Assembly (NCBI GenBank): GCA_964017195.1
Contig: OZ024894.1
Coordinates: 34,469,614-34,533,613 of the forward strand
Direction: 5' to 3'
Source: Siderastrea radians
Taxonomy: Eukaryota > Cnidaria > Anthozoa > Scleractinia > Rhizangiidae
Length of the DNA stretch: 64,000 nt
Both the position numbers and the translations under genes were made by a program. Positions within the stretch are counted from its first letter, which is position 1, and the number at the start of each line of letters is the position of its first letter. The notes under the pieces are model-generated. The model saw nothing but the letters and a program-made list of their open reading frames with translations, made no database searches and was not told the DNA's origin. Shown one piece after another: positions 24,933 to 36,618 of this stretch.

Positions 24933-25639
24933 TTGAATTAATGCAATCTTTTTTACAATGTGGTTCAACACAGCAGTAGCACAAAATCTGAAACAGTGCT
25001 AAGATGCCAGTTTTCATCCCTCACCTACAGTGTAAATGGCCCTGAATTTCAAACGGTTGTTTTAGTGATAAGGAGGGACTAAACAATTTCTTAGGATAAA
25101 CAGCATGGTTCGCTAATAATATTCTTCAAACAGCAATTTACAATATTAACTTATTGGAAACAACTTTCCCAGCAAATGTAAACAGCAGGATACCATGATA
25201 TGCACGGTGAATGACAAAAGGAAAAGTTCTTGTATGATAATGATAATAATGGACTTTTGTCTAAGTTTTTACAAAATAGACCAGGAGAGCCACAACAACT
25301 TATAATCTTATCAAGAAAATCGGATCCAAGAGGCTTGAGAACTAACACTGGTTAAACATAAGAAGAAAGGCCAAAAGGTGACGTGTGAATTACACCCCAA
25401 ATACGAATGAAATGCACAGTTTAAAAATAAAACTTACTTCCCTGTGACATACTTTTCATTCAACTTTTTTTGTTTCTAGGCTAAACTGGCCGGCAAGATC
25501 AAGTGAAAACTTCCCTAAATCTATAAACCAAGCCCTAGGAACTGAATCGATGTTTTTAATGGCAGTTAAGGTTGTTTTTAAGTTAAGTCGCATATATTCT
25601 AGATAGCAACGACGAACTCTTTTTGAATGAACATTAATT

Positions 25640-25840
25640 CATATATTTGAACTGCGGATAAAGATAGAATTATGTGAAGATCATCGCAGTGAATGTGTTT
25701 CAACCTAAGCGGTTGAAAAGAAGAAACCTGAAAAAATTCAGGCTTGAATGGGAATCAAACCCATGACCTCTGCGATAGCGGTGCAGCACTCTAACCAACT
25801 GAGCTATCAAGCCAACAGAGAGCTGGTCAGTTGAGAGTTA
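25640..25840 (-). repeat. tRNA-derived SINE copy 1
   Basis: The head (25741-25813) reads on the minus strand as a tRNA-like sequence with box A TAGCTCAGTTGG and box B GGTTTGATTCC, and its acceptor halves pair. It continues leftward through a CCTGAATTTTTTCAGG hairpin and gtttcttcttttcaaccgct into a tail. The attached body and the repeated copies mark it as a SINE rather than a working tRNA gene. Confidence 0.8.
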
Positions 25841-25877
25841 TTATTAATTGTAGATGGAGAATAAATGAACATTAACA

Positions 25878-26034
25878 TATGAAATTCATATATTTGAACT
25901 GCGGATAAAGATAGAATTATGTGAAGAACATGGCAGTGAATGTGTTTCAACCTAAGCGGTTGAAAAGAAGAAACCTGAAAAAATTCAGGCTTGAACGGGA
26001 ATCGAACCCATGACCTCTGCGATCCGGTGCAGCG
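25878..26034 (-). repeat. tRNA-derived SINE copy 2, head truncated
   Basis: It has the same body as copy 1, followed by a tRNA-like head from 25988 that stops after the region equivalent to the anticodon stem. Box B reads GGTTCGATTCC. Confidence 0.75.
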
Positions 26035-26073
26035 GATAACTGATAGAATTATGTTGAACTGCGGATAAAGATA

Positions 26074-26228
26074 GAATTATGTGAAGATCATCGCAGTGGA
26101 TGTGTTTCAACCTAAGCGGTTGAAAAGAAGAAACCTGAGCGGAACGTTCAAGCCTGAATTTTTTCAGGTTTCTTCTTTTCAACCGCTTAGGTTGAAACAC
26201 ATTCACCGCGATGATCTTCACATAATTC
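26074..26228. repeat. Inverted pair of SINE bodies forming a 65-bp hairpin
   Basis: 26074-26138 and 26164-26228 are SINE-body copies in opposite orientation with about two mismatches, separated by 25 bp. Transcribed through, they would fold into a strong hairpin. Confidence 0.85.
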
Positions 26229-26573
26229 GAACTTTTTTTAATTGAGCTTACTGCCGGCTCCTTGCTAGTTGTGATCAAATTGCAACACTGAATGAGCATT
26301 CGCTTACCAGAATTTCAACGGATTTTTCAAAGCATCCTACTAAGACAAACATAGACCGACATTATGTTTATACTACATGTAAGCACGTCAAGACTGAAGC
26401 CGAATGAAACGAAAGCAAGTTTAAGCTTATAGTAAAAGCTCTTCGCTCGAACTCGACATGTACAGCTACTCAAAATGTCTCCATCACTATATTACTATTA
26501 GCAGGGAGTAATTATTAAGGGTTAAAATAAATTCAAAAGCAAACTCAATTAATTTAAGCAAAACTACACTTAC

Positions 26574-26649
26574 CTGGTGTCGAAACACAAAGAAATATGC
26601 TCCAAACGGCAAGAAAGCGCCAAGGGCTACATATTTCCCGCGACGCCAT
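26574..26649 (-). CDS. Signal-peptide exon (SP) of the Ig gene
   Basis: The minus strand carries ATG at 26649 and 25 codons, then one base of the next codon and a GTAAGTG donor at 26573, so it splices in phase 1 like all the Ig exons. The peptide has an Arg near the start (MASRE), a hydrophobic core (FLAVWSIFLCVS) and a small-residue end (STP), as expected for cleavage. It is too short for the ORF minimum, so it was found by eye. A paralogue with conserved upstream DNA at 33309-33399 supports it as a real first exon. The first Ig exon downstream is B1. Confidence 0.7.
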
Positions 26650-26960
26650 TTTTGACAATATGGCGAACGATGCCGCAGCCTCTATCGCAGACCTTTACTT
26701 CTTACTTCTTCTACCTGAAATAATCTTCAAAAGGTAATTACAAAAGACCAGCTAGGTAAATTCCTTCGTCAAATAACTTTATGCGCTTCAGATTTCACAG
26801 TACAAACTGTTTTGCCTCAGTCAAGTCCGATCCGTAGTTCAACGGAAGTGCCGAAAGAACATGTATAGGTGTGCTAACCGCAGCCAATCAGAAACCAGCT
26901 TACATCTCCACTTGATTACGTCACGCCCGTAAACCCGACGCAGGTTTAGAGTATTCGCCA
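26650..26960 (-). promoter_or_regulatory. Putative promoter/5' region of the Ig gene
   Basis: The sequence upstream of the ATG is conserved with 33400-33620 in front of the dead paralogue (acatcgttc-like leader, and gctaaccgcag ... ccagcttac further out). On this copy a CCAAT box (ccaatcag near 26884) and a CRE-like tacgtcac (about 26922) are visible. In the dead copy the CCAAT word reads ccatcac. No clear TATA box. The start site is not determined. Confidence 0.4.
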
Positions 26961-28639
26961 GTGTTCAAGATGTTTCCGTAATTTTGCAATATCTTTATTT
27001 AGGAAACACGTCCAAAGTATAAAAATACAATATTTTCATTTCTATCTCTTTCCTCAGCCTCCAAGTACATAAACTTAACCTCCTGCACTCTTATTTGCAG
27101 ACATAGCGTTTTTCATTCGAAAAAGGACCGAAATTTTATGGGCGGAAAACAGCAAGCTGAGCACAAATAAGGAAATGACTAAACAGAGCTTTTACGTACA
27201 AACTCGTTTTCGTGACACTGCTTGTCATTCCCAAGGTTAAGGTTTCTTGCGTTTTCTATACTTCCCTTTTAATACATTTCGACGTAAAATGATGTGGGTT
27301 ATTCGTGTTTATCAGTTGCTTAGTCTGCTGTTTCATTTCAGTTTTAGCTGTTATTTCCGTAAAACAGTGACGTTGAGCTGACAGTTCGGTGGCGAACCTT
27401 CACCCGTTTTACAATATTTTCTTTGAATGTTGCAGTGCAGAGGGCGGTTATTTTGATGTCATCCATTTTTTCCTACCTTCCAAGCTTATTGTAGTAGAGT
27501 TTCTGATAAGTGCCCACTATCACTGGTAAGCCGTGAAAGTAGCAACCACAAAAAAATGTAAATAAATCATAGAGGCTGTGTTTATCCAAGAGTTTTTGTA
27601 GCCTGCGAAAAGGTTCCGGTAGGGGATAGGCCAAGAGCAGAGCGAGGGGAGACTGGGGAGAGCGTCGTTCCCCGAGTAGAAAGCCTGTTCACAGGCAAGG
27701 TTTTTTGCCAAGTATACGCAAGTAATAAATAAATAAATGAATAAATAAATGATTAAATAAATAAATAAATACAGGGGGAGCTTGTAAATGACTGGACTTT
27801 CTAATTGTATTAACTCTTGCCTTAAATCATTTCAGATTATCTCAGTTCCTTTGAGCCAAGATGACACATACACTTGTACACAGGTTAAAAGTCATGGAAG
27901 CGCATTTCCGGGCCATTATTCATTCAGTAAACTCGAAAATGAAACTGAGACTGCTGAAAGTCCAATCCTAATGAGTTTTTAACTGACGCTCGATCTGCGC
28001 CTCTGAGTGTTGAGCCTGTGAAAAAAAGGGCTGTTTAAAATTATTCTGGTTTAAACAATGCTTTTAACTGTTTCTTGCTTTTAAAATGGTTACACGACTT
28101 GCTTACAGGGTCTGTAGACAATAACCTAACAACAGTATATAGTTCATTGAGCGATGTTTATGTCAACAGAATTGTGTCAAGAACAAATCGGGCTCCCAAA
28201 CATTTGAGCTGTAGGTTTTTGTCCACACTAAAAAATTAGGGTGCGTTTCTTTGGGAGAATCCGAAAACGGATTTGTGATCCCATGCAGATCCTGGATTCT
28301 TCGACACCAAAGAAACGCAAAATCCGAAAAAGGATTATTTTGTCATGACAAGACAGGCTGGAGGCACGCAATATATATATCAGAACGATATTTCTCTCGT
28401 ACTGCCAATAATTTACAAATAATTTATGAACAAGGACAGTATCTCCAGTAGTTCAAGTGAACTCGCTATTTGCGTTCACAATTAGCAAAAACTGGTCCCT
28501 GAATTACAGAAATGGTACACAAATGAAGTTATCCTGACGTGTCAATGCTTCTGTCTGTACTTTTGGAGAAAACTTTTCAAATATACGGAACGGAATAATC
28601 ACCTGAATTTGCTGTAGGTTGTATTTTTTTTTCAGAATT
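26961..28639. other. Spacer between the live gene and the dead cassette
   Basis: No gene is supported. An AAAT/AAATA microsatellite lies at 27724-27771. A small inverted pair (gtgcgtttctttgg at 28241, ccaaagaaacgcaaa at 28307) may be a MITE remnant. Confidence 0.5.
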
Positions 28640-29282
28640 TATAAAATTTCAAAGAAACGATAAAAATACGAAATCCTCTGTTGTTTGTAAATTGTCCTCT
28701 TCTTAACGAGAAATTGCAATTTACTTGCGGTAACTTTACGTTTTTAGATCATTTTATTGATTTTGATTACTTCTTGGTCAATTTTCGTGAATTTCGGAAG
28801 ATTTGGAAACATTAAAAAACCAAGAAAGAGATTCCACGATGGCTGCCTTGTAAGAACATGACGTAAGAAATGACGTAATTCTTATTGACGTCATATAACT
28901 TCATCAGCTCATGCTGCGAACCTCAAAGAAACACTTTTGCATGCATTATGTTCTGTAAATTTTCTTGTCATACCTTTAATATGGAGGGGGGGGGGGCCGA
29001 ATCCACACACCCCCCTTCCCAGAAGACAAAAAATGTCCAGTCTGAGTTGGGTTAACTACTTGACTACTGCATATCTACAAGTTACCAAAACACTAACAAT
29101 GACGTCTTTGGGAAGAACACTTAAAAAAGTTTGGAACATACGTACTTCTGAAACCTGATAATAATTATTTAAATTTAAGTCATTCCAAAATGCTGTTTCT
29201 TGTGTCAACCTTTTTTTTCTTCGCTGTTAGCGGTATTTCAAAACCAAGTTTATTCTGGATGCAAAAAGCAAAGCAAACTTAC

Positions 29283-29595
29283 CGTAAACTCGTATTCTTG
29301 TTTTCTTATAAGTTGATTTATCCTGGACCTTCACTATGCATTTGTAGACACCAGCATCTTCCACCTTAGCATTTGTAATTTTCAAGACAGCCTGTACTCT
29401 GTTAGTGGCTCTGTCCACAATGTTAGTCACCCAGCTTTTAGCTAGGAACGTCAACATCTCCTGAGTTAGTTTCCTTTTTCCACAGCAGTGTAGCAACTGA
29501 AGCACCTTCAGCTTCACAAGTGACTTTTCCATTCTACCCTTGTATCACAATAATGGCTCTTTTTGGTATCAGCACAAAGTGTCTTGGCAGTTCAA
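29283..29595 (-). pseudogene. Dead Ig-domain exon A-psi
   Basis: It is homologous to A1 and A6, with acceptor and donor still in place, but it is 313 nt instead of 309. A 4-bp insertion (gcta) lies near 29437-29442 and shifts the frame. Upstream in the reading direction, a Gln codon in the G-Q-D-G loop has become TAG (about 29535). Either lesion would truncate a protein. The later part still reads like a domain (DAGVYKCIVKV), so inactivation is fairly recent. Confidence 0.88.
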
Positions 29596-30430
29596 CTGCA
29601 AAGAAAGTTTAAGAGCGTTGCTTCACTTGCATGGTCAATCTACGTAAGGGTTTGTTAAATCATGCATGTAAACAACTTACTGGTATTTTTTTTTCTGGTT
29701 ACTAAGTGTTTTCTTAAAATTCACGTGTATATAATGGAGAAAATGTGTCCCTGAAAAGGAATTTAAGTGTTTTCCGCATACCTATCATAAAATGCTCCTG
29801 AAAATAGTGATGATTTGAGCCAAAAATATTTTTCACAATGTTCTTCGAGCAGACTTGTTTTTACAATGATACCATCACTTTCATCTACTTCTAAGGGTGC
29901 ATGGCCACACGACGACAAAAAGATAATTGAAATAGGCATCCAATGAACCATTATTTCACCAAACATAATTTTGAAGTTTGACAGGCAGTTAAGTGACTTT
30001 TGGTGCTCAAAGTAAGTTGTCTGTATCAAAGATTGAGTGGATAAATGAATGTAACCCATTGGAAACCAAGTTCTTAAAACACATGTTTTCGGTCGAGGGT
30101 CACATGAACAAGTGCAAACGTTTGGCTAAAGAAGATTCAAATTTCAAAACTTACTTTCAATGAAGAAACATACACGTACAATGTTACATGTACAATGTAC
30201 ATTTAGGTCATTTTTTAGATGAAGCCATGCTGAGATAAAAATGATAATAATTACCAGGCATTTAGCCTTGAAAGATCCGTGTCCAGCTGCTGGGCATCTG
30301 CAGTTACAACTACAACTACTACTACAATCGTAATTTCAGTGAATGTACATATTGTACTGACCCGCGATTAGCAACGCTAACTCGAGGCGGGCCAGTCCTT
30401 AACATTATTATCCTACATTATTACCTTATG

Positions 30431-30718
30431 CACCCGTTTGAAAAAACGTTGTCGGGTGAAAAGTATAAACGATGGACACTGCGACACAATAGAACTCTGG
30501 GAAGATTGCAGGGGCAACTTGGTTACTGGGTCTCTTTCTTTTATATTTAAAATATTTTCTTTACAAGATGATTTCAAGAATAAATTGAGGCATACTGTGT
30601 TATTATATTGTGTACGTGTCTAAGGATAGAGGCATGTTTTCGCCCTTCTCAGAACACCACTGGGTCGCATTACCAATGATTTATGTCTTTCACCCGACAA
30701 CGTTTTTTCAATTGGGTG
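30431..30718. mobile_element. MITE with about 45-bp inverted ends, 288 bp
   Basis: CACCCGTTTGAAAAAACGTT at the left and, inverted, CACCCAATTGAAAAAACGTT at the right, both continuing gtcgggtgaaa. Block L lacks it at the equivalent place. The target duplication is unclear. Confidence 0.75.
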
Positions 30719-30726
30719 TAAACAGT

Positions 30727-30820
30727 CACGTTACATTACATTACATTCATTACACTACATTCATTACATTACATTCATTACATTACATTACATTACATTA
30801 CATTACATTACATTACATTA
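30727..30820. repeat. CATTA pentanucleotide microsatellite
   Basis: Tandem cattacatta units with some longer cattcattacacta variants; the open frame across it is an artefact. Confidence 0.95.
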
Positions 30821-31205
30821 GCATTTTACGTTATGTGCATGTCATATTATTAACAACATGAAAAAGGCAAAAAGGAAATGCAGAAACTGCGTTTAGTACA
30901 GTATATAGCAAACACTTTTCTATGATTATGATATGATACAATGTAGGTGTAGGAACAGAGTTGTCGTGTGGCATTTGAGGCATTCCTGGGAAGTTACACG
31001 TGAACGTTAAAGATTTTGCGGTCAAATAACTCTGATTTTGAACACGACTGTTCTTTAAAACCACATGTCTTTTTGGTTGTTTTCTTCATTAAACATTTCC
31101 ACACATCGCTTCAACTTGTACATAGCTTCATCAAACATGGTTATCCACCTGACAAGATTGCAATAATATTATCACCATAAGTACACTACACGTTCATCAA
31201 CGCAC

Positions 31206-31508
31206 CTGAACTTATCAGGAAAAATGTCATGCGAGACTAAATAGTGCCACCTGATTTGTCTCTTGCCTTGCATTTATAATTTCCCGCATCATCCTTAATA
31301 AGTTTCAACACAGTAAAAGTCTGTCCCTTCAAAACAATTTTATTTGGTGTAACAGCTCTTTCAGTCCAAGGGTGTCCAAAATACTTTGGGTGTAAAAGGG
31401 ACACTGTAGCATCTGGATCATCAGTTGTACAGTTAAAATCCATATTCCAACCAAAGTGACCTGTTGCAATGGGTGGGGGAGGATCGAGGAATCTCAAAGC
31501 TCGCATAC
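31206..31508 (-). pseudogene. Dead Ig-domain exon B-psi
   Basis: This 303-nt B-type exon has good splice signals (acceptor CAG ending at 31509, donor GTGCGT from 31205) and a phase 1-1 frame. Near its 3' end the Glu codon found in B6 (S-G-T-I-E-S-R) is TAG here. The core Cys (MDFNCTTDDPD, DAGNYKC) and the Trp-less pattern (VSLLH) are otherwise kept. Because of the stop, a transcript including this exon would end within the first Ig domain. Confidence 0.85.
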
Positions 31509-33308
31509 CTGCAATACACAAAAAAAAGAACAAACAAACAAACAAACAAAAAAAAAATAAAAAATAAAAAAGCATTTGTTTCATATACAAGACTGGTATC
31601 TGTTTTGGCTCAATTTGTTTTAGGAGTGATTTTTATTTTCCTTTGTCCCATGTGATATGTATATTTATCGTCCTCCGTTTTTAGATCTCACATCTATAAT
31701 CTGGAACAAAGGAAACATAAAGAGAAAAAAATATAACCGAAACATATTCATCACACTCCTTAAGACAAACTATGGGACATATCATGCGGTCTTAACTTTT
31801 TATTTCTGTGGATTAAATGTTAAAGTGTGTCTTTTCGCTGTTGAGCCTGGCCGTTTTTTATTCTTCTTTGTTTGATTTTGTGCTTCCCGTGAACATTTTT
31901 TTCACAGTTTCATCGTTTTATTCTCTCGCCTCTTAGGAACTGGGTGCCGACTAATACGCTTCCTTCTAACCCATTAATTAACAGCCGGGCGTTTGCAGAA
32001 AAACCCCCATTTAAGCCGTGATTACTGTATTCCGGCCCCTTTTTGCTCAAATTCCAAAATTAACGTCTCAAACATCCTTTGCAACATGGAAACAACCTTC
32101 TCTTCCATTTCCTAGGCATTTTTTGCTTGAATTTGACTTCAGGCATGCGCACAATTCAGACCCGTTGTTTTTGCCTTCCAATTCGCCGTTTTTTTTTGAC
32201 AATGTAGGTTTTTTTGGCTGCTTGAGCAAAAATAGGCGAATTTTTAACAAGAAGTAGCAACCAGTGTCAAGCCAACTGATTTCACAAGGAAATTCTCGCT
32301 TTCTGTGTATAACTCTGGTTTAATTTACCTGATCACTTCACTTTAGGCACCGTTTTGTTGGAATTTTGCCTGGTTCTGAGTCAGATCAGTTGGTTATCAA
32401 GAAAAACTGGTGGCACTCGAGATGATGAAGGCACAGACTCCACAAGGACCGTGGTCCGGCTCAAGTCCCGGCACGGCCGTTAATGGGTTAAAATTTTTAT
32501 TTCGATATCAAATTTTCGTGGCGATGGGTTTTAATCGCGAAAACTTGAGGTCGTAGAAAACGAAAGCCACTTTTTAAAATGTATTAGAATTTTTCAGAAG
32601 AAACGAAAGGTAATTCTCCAAATTCGAGAAAATTTAACTTCGCAAAACAATTGGCCATTCCAAAATGGCAAAAATATGTAGGCTTGAAACTTTGCCAAAA
32701 AAATCTGGCTAGCGTGTCTCTCGGCCGATTTAGGATTGCTGTCTGGCAAAAGGGACAAAAGGTGGACAGTGACACCGATCTCAATAGTTATCCCATTTGA
32801 CAGATATTGTATCCGATTTCTTATTCGCAAACTGGACTGAGCTGAAAAACTCGAAGATCAAAATAAAACTTGCTTAGGAGTATAAACCAATCCCTACAGC
32901 TTGCCAATGAACGTTTTCAACAGCACGTTGATACGACTGTTGCAAATTCGAAAGTCGAACAATTATTTAGCTGGTAACGAGTAACTTTGAACTAATTAAC
33001 TACCCTCTAGCAGTTGTGATCGAATTGGTGCACTTGCCCAGCATTCGCTAAAAAGGCCATTTTCTGAATGCTTCAGAAGTATATTAAGTGCATACACCAG
33101 ATTAAAAGTAGAAACACGTTAAGCAATATATAATTTTTATGGAAACTAAAGGCGAATTAATCCAAACCAAACTTGCGTTAAAGCTCCCCGTTTTCCATTT
33201 GCGTGAAGCAACTCGAGAGCTACGTAACCTGCCTCGTTCAGCGAAGTAAGTATTACAGGGTTGGAAAACTTTTAAGGTAAACTTAATTAAACTTCACTAA
33301 ATTAACAC
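31509..33308. other. Intron of the dead cassette
   Basis: No gene seen. The pair taacccattaa (31967) and ttaatgggtta (32480-32490), with cggc words just inside, may be ends of a decayed 0.5-kb DNA element; I could not confirm a target duplication. Confidence 0.45.
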
Positions 33309-33399
33309 CTGCTTGGAGCTATTAAAACAAGAGACGCGCAAAAAATGATTCCCAAATGGCGAAAAAGTGCCAAGCACCAAATATTTCCAGCGACACCAT
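33309..33399 (-). pseudogene. Decayed signal-peptide exon
   Basis: It is homologous to the SP exon at 26574-26649: it starts M-V-S-L-E-I and keeps the W-x-F-F-A-I-W pattern. However, two stop codons (TAA TAG) follow after 25 codons, before a CAG/GTGTTAAT donor. It is 15 nt longer than the live exon. The upstream region is also conserved. Confidence 0.65.
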
Positions 33400-34099
33400 T
33401 TTTCGCAATGTACTGAACGATGTTGCTTGCACTTCTTTTTCTCCTCGATAACCGTCTCGTCAAACAACTTATGCCTCCTTCACATTTCACAAGCGTGTTT
33501 TGCTGCAGTTTGTAGTTCAAAGCTAAGAAAGTGCGAAGGAACGTGAAGAGGTGCGCTAACCGCAGTCCATCACAAGCCAGCTTACTCCTACCCCTGATCG
33601 TTTGCGTCGCACTCACGAATCTATTGTAGGCTTAAACATAAATGGCTGGATACTTTTTTGGTTGTTCCTGACCCTGATTTAGAACATTCGTGGCTACTAA
33701 GGCAAAAACATCTCTTCAGAAAATGCATGAATCTTCGTATTGACCTTTGGATTTAAATTTGCTTTTTACTATTGCTCCATCTTTGGAGCTGTTTTACTCA
33801 CTTTGGTTCCAGGAGTAACACGGTTTTCCATCAGAATAATGAACGGCAATGATAGGCAATTTAATCTGCTTCACACTCTACTTCATAATATCCTTAATTA
33901 TTGTCAAAATGATCATCAATGTTAAAAGATGATTAGCTATCCTACTTTGTATTTTGTGACCACACGTGTTTAAAAATGTTGACCCAATTGACTTAAAATC
34001 CTTATTTTCATGAGAAATATTCGGAGAAATGTAAATAGTTTTTCGAGATATGTAGAAAAATTCCTCGTGATGTGTAGTATTTCCTTTGAGAAATTCCGT
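33400..34099. other. Region upstream of the dead signal exon
   Basis: Its first 220 bp match the live promoter region. The rest shows no gene or clear repeat. Confidence 0.5.
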
Positions 34100-35835
34100 T
34101 ATTAGCCGTTATTATGCTAGAGACGTTTATGACGTCTAGACGTACTTAACGTCTCAGACGTCTAGGGAGCAACTACGACGGCAACGCCAAGGAAAACGTC
34201 ACTTTAAAAATGACTTCCAAATTAAATATTTCAAACTTCTTCGCGATAGTTTCAACTCGTTCAATCTTTCTAATGTAGCCGAACAATCCGGGAGCTGACT
34301 TTGTAAGGTCGGCGTTACAGTTCAGGTAGAAAAAAGAAAATTCCCTGTCATGTGTTCACGTTCTACACAGAACTTTGAATTAGGGCATTTCACTTTGTTG
34401 TTTTGCAGAAGAAAGCAAAGAAATGTACCAAAATCTGTATCGCACGTGCAGAGTTATTGTTTTGCTAATTAATCCTTTTGTTTTGCGACGTTCTCGTCAG
34501 CCGTCGCCGTCGTGTTTGCTTAAGTTCCCTAATGTCGTCTGCTATAAAAACGGGACGTATTAAGGTAGACGAGTAAATAGAAAAACCAAGATTTTCTGAG
34601 AAAAAGGCTGGGTTCTATTCTCGGAAGACACTAGACACGACTAAACTCGGCGGCAAATCAATTAAAGTGCGCAAAACAACAAATCCACCTACATGTAAAC
34701 ATGGCGAAGACTTCGCTTGCTTCGCAGCTTGTTCTCGACGTCTTCGAGAAATAAAAGACATGGAGAGGCAAATGTTTTTAACAGGTAAAATCAGTCAAGG
34801 AAGCCTTTTTGGAAGAAGCGCTTGGCTTGTGTGTCGTGGCCAACAAGAGAGAAAGGAAGAAATGAAGTGGAGATGAACAGAGGGATTATTCGTGGTGGAG
34901 AAACGGCTACCTAAATTGGAACGATAAAGCGCTTCAGGGCTAAATTCTTCCCAGTTAAGGGCGTCGCGTTTTTATACTAGACGACTTTAACATTAAAAGT
35001 CGTCTGTTAAGTGCGACGTTCAGTCGCACTTACTAGAAGACGTTAATATCGTCAGACGTTAAATTCGTCTGCTGACTTATATTCCGTTTTTATACTAGAC
35101 GTGAATGTCGTCTCGAGACGATATTAACGTCTAAGACGACATTGGCCGTTTTTATGCTAGAGACGTTAAAGTCGTCTAGAAGTTAATGTCGTCTGGTATA
35201 AAAACGGGACGTATTAAAGTAGACGACCAAGTAGGAAAAAAAACAAGATTTTCTAAGAGAAAGACTGGGTTCTATTCTCGGAAGGCACTAGACGCGTCTA
35301 AACTCGGCGGCAAATCAACTAAAGTGTGCAAAACAACAAATCCACCTTAAACATAGCGGTGACTTTGCTTAAGCAGCTTCTGAAGCCTTGTTCTCGACGT
35401 CTTCGAAAAATAAAAGACATGGAAACGCAAAAGTTTTTAAAAAGACAAAATCAGTCAAGGAAGCGGTTTTTGGAAGAAGCTTGTGCGGCCAACAAGAGAG
35501 AAAGGAAGGAAACAAGTGGAATTCTTCGTGGTGGAGAAACGGCTAACTAAATTGGAACGAGAAAGCGCTTTAGGGCTAAATTCGTCCCAGTTAAGGTCGT
35601 CTCGCTGACGTCGTCTACGTCTGAGACGTTAAAGTCGTTTGTTAAGTGCGACGTTCAGTCGCATTTAACACTGAAAAGACGTTAATATCGTCAGACGTTA
35701 AAGTCGTTTGACTTATATTCCGTTTTTATACTAGACGTTAATGTCTTCTCGAGACGATATTAACGTCTAAGACGACATTAACGTCTCTAGCATAAAAACG
35801 GCCATTAACATCTTTAGCATAAAAACGGCAATTAT
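34100..35835. repeat. Palindrome-rich GACGT block with two 440-bp direct copies
   Basis: Two direct copies (about 34531-34970 and 35182-35606) share gctataaaaacgggacgtatt-like starts, attctcggaag, cggcggcaaatca and a coding-like stretch reading CSRRLRxIKDME in each. Around and between them the word ccgtttttatactagacg and its inverse recur at least seven times, together with gacgttaa and agacgatattaacgtct palindromes. It is best explained as nested copies of a non-autonomous DNA transposon with GACGT-rich inverted ends. No full gene is present. Confidence 0.65.
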
Positions 35836-36618
35836 CTAGGTCACAAAGCTCATTAAACATGGCTCATCTGAAGAGCCTGGTCACGCAATCAAGATTCAAG
35901 GACGTGCCCAACTGACAACGCCAGTCAAAGAAAACGAAAAACAAAACGAAAAACGAAACAAAGCAAAACCAAAACAAACAAACAAAAACGGTGCGTAGAA
36001 CCCTTGGACCCAATCAAAGTTATCGCGAAAATTACAGAAAAAAAAAATGGTCTGTGCCAGAATTTTGATGCCCTTAGGTTTGGGAAGATGTGAATAAAAA
36101 GTCACCAAATTATTAAAAATGAAGACAATCCAATACAAATATAAATGTTTTGTCCCCCATAAACATACAAACTCTGTAAACTGTGTTATTTTTAGATGCC
36201 ATTTCTTCAGCTTCTATCCTTGAAACCGATCATGAATTCCAAACTCAGAGGAGCTATTTTGTTTCTCGTTGTAAAGAAGAAAACGCCTTTGAAGAACCTA
36301 CGACGATAGGTTAAGAAGTGTTTTAATCATCCGCTTAGAGTGGATTTAAAGCTCTTAAGAAAACAAAAGGACAAATTAACAGTGGCGTGAAAGATTTCAA
36401 GCTGCTATAGAGTTAGTACATTTTGACATAAACAAACTGAAAATTGATCCATCGTGACCTTCAAAGGTAAGCATCTTAGTTTTGAAACTTTTAACATGGT
36501 GAGAAAAGTGGCCAGAGTTTTAGCAAAACGAATGATAAGACAATTGTCAGTAGGTAAAATTTACTTTCAAGCAACTGAACTTACCTGTTGTCATTGCTGT
36601 GGAACCACTTGTCATTAA

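Larger units (their letters stand above)
24933..26573. other. Intron segment with SINE cluster
   Basis: 24933-25640 shows nothing recognisable. From 25640 to 26230 it holds the SINE copies listed separately. The rest, up to the signal-peptide exon donor, is plain AT-rich DNA. Confidence 0.55.
317..26649 (-). other. Gene model: secreted or cell-surface Ig receptor (SP-B1-A2-A1-D1-C1-E1, 3' end off window)
   Basis: This is an inferred multi-exon gene read right to left: signal-peptide exon 26574-26649, then Ig exons 15932-16231, 13989-14297, 9979-10287, 2861-3211, 1930-2250 and 317-619. Each has an AG acceptor and GT donor, and all junctions are phase 1, so they join in frame. A2 and A1 are both A-type, so they could be consecutive domains or mutually exclusive alternatives; either keeps the frame. 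The 5.9-kb Academ transposon lies in the A1-D1 intron, outside the exons. No transmembrane, kinase, TIR or other cytoplasmic exon lies in the window, and the gene must continue beyond position 1. The joining of exons is inference; no transcript was available. Confidence 0.55.
28640..31090. repeat. Segmental duplication block M
   Basis: It is homologous to block L (3490-3910 plus 9777-11420). It holds the undisturbed site where block L carries the Academ element (around 29063) and the empty site for the 143-bp MITE (around 30013). Confidence 0.8.
29283..33399 (-). pseudogene. Dead partial Ig gene (SPpsi-Bpsi-Apsi)
   Basis: The order matches the start of the live gene: signal exon 33309-33399, B exon 31206-31508, A exon 29283-29595. 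All three carry inactivating changes, and no D, C or E exon follows before the live gene's promoter. It looks like a 5'-partial tandem copy that died. Confidence 0.75.

Noticed and set aside
25741..25813. tRNA gene on the minus strand
   Set aside because: Box A and B are present, but it is joined to a SINE body repeated several times nearby, so it is a SINE head.
28241..28321. Small MITE
   Set aside because: The inverted words are only about 14 bp and no target duplication was found.
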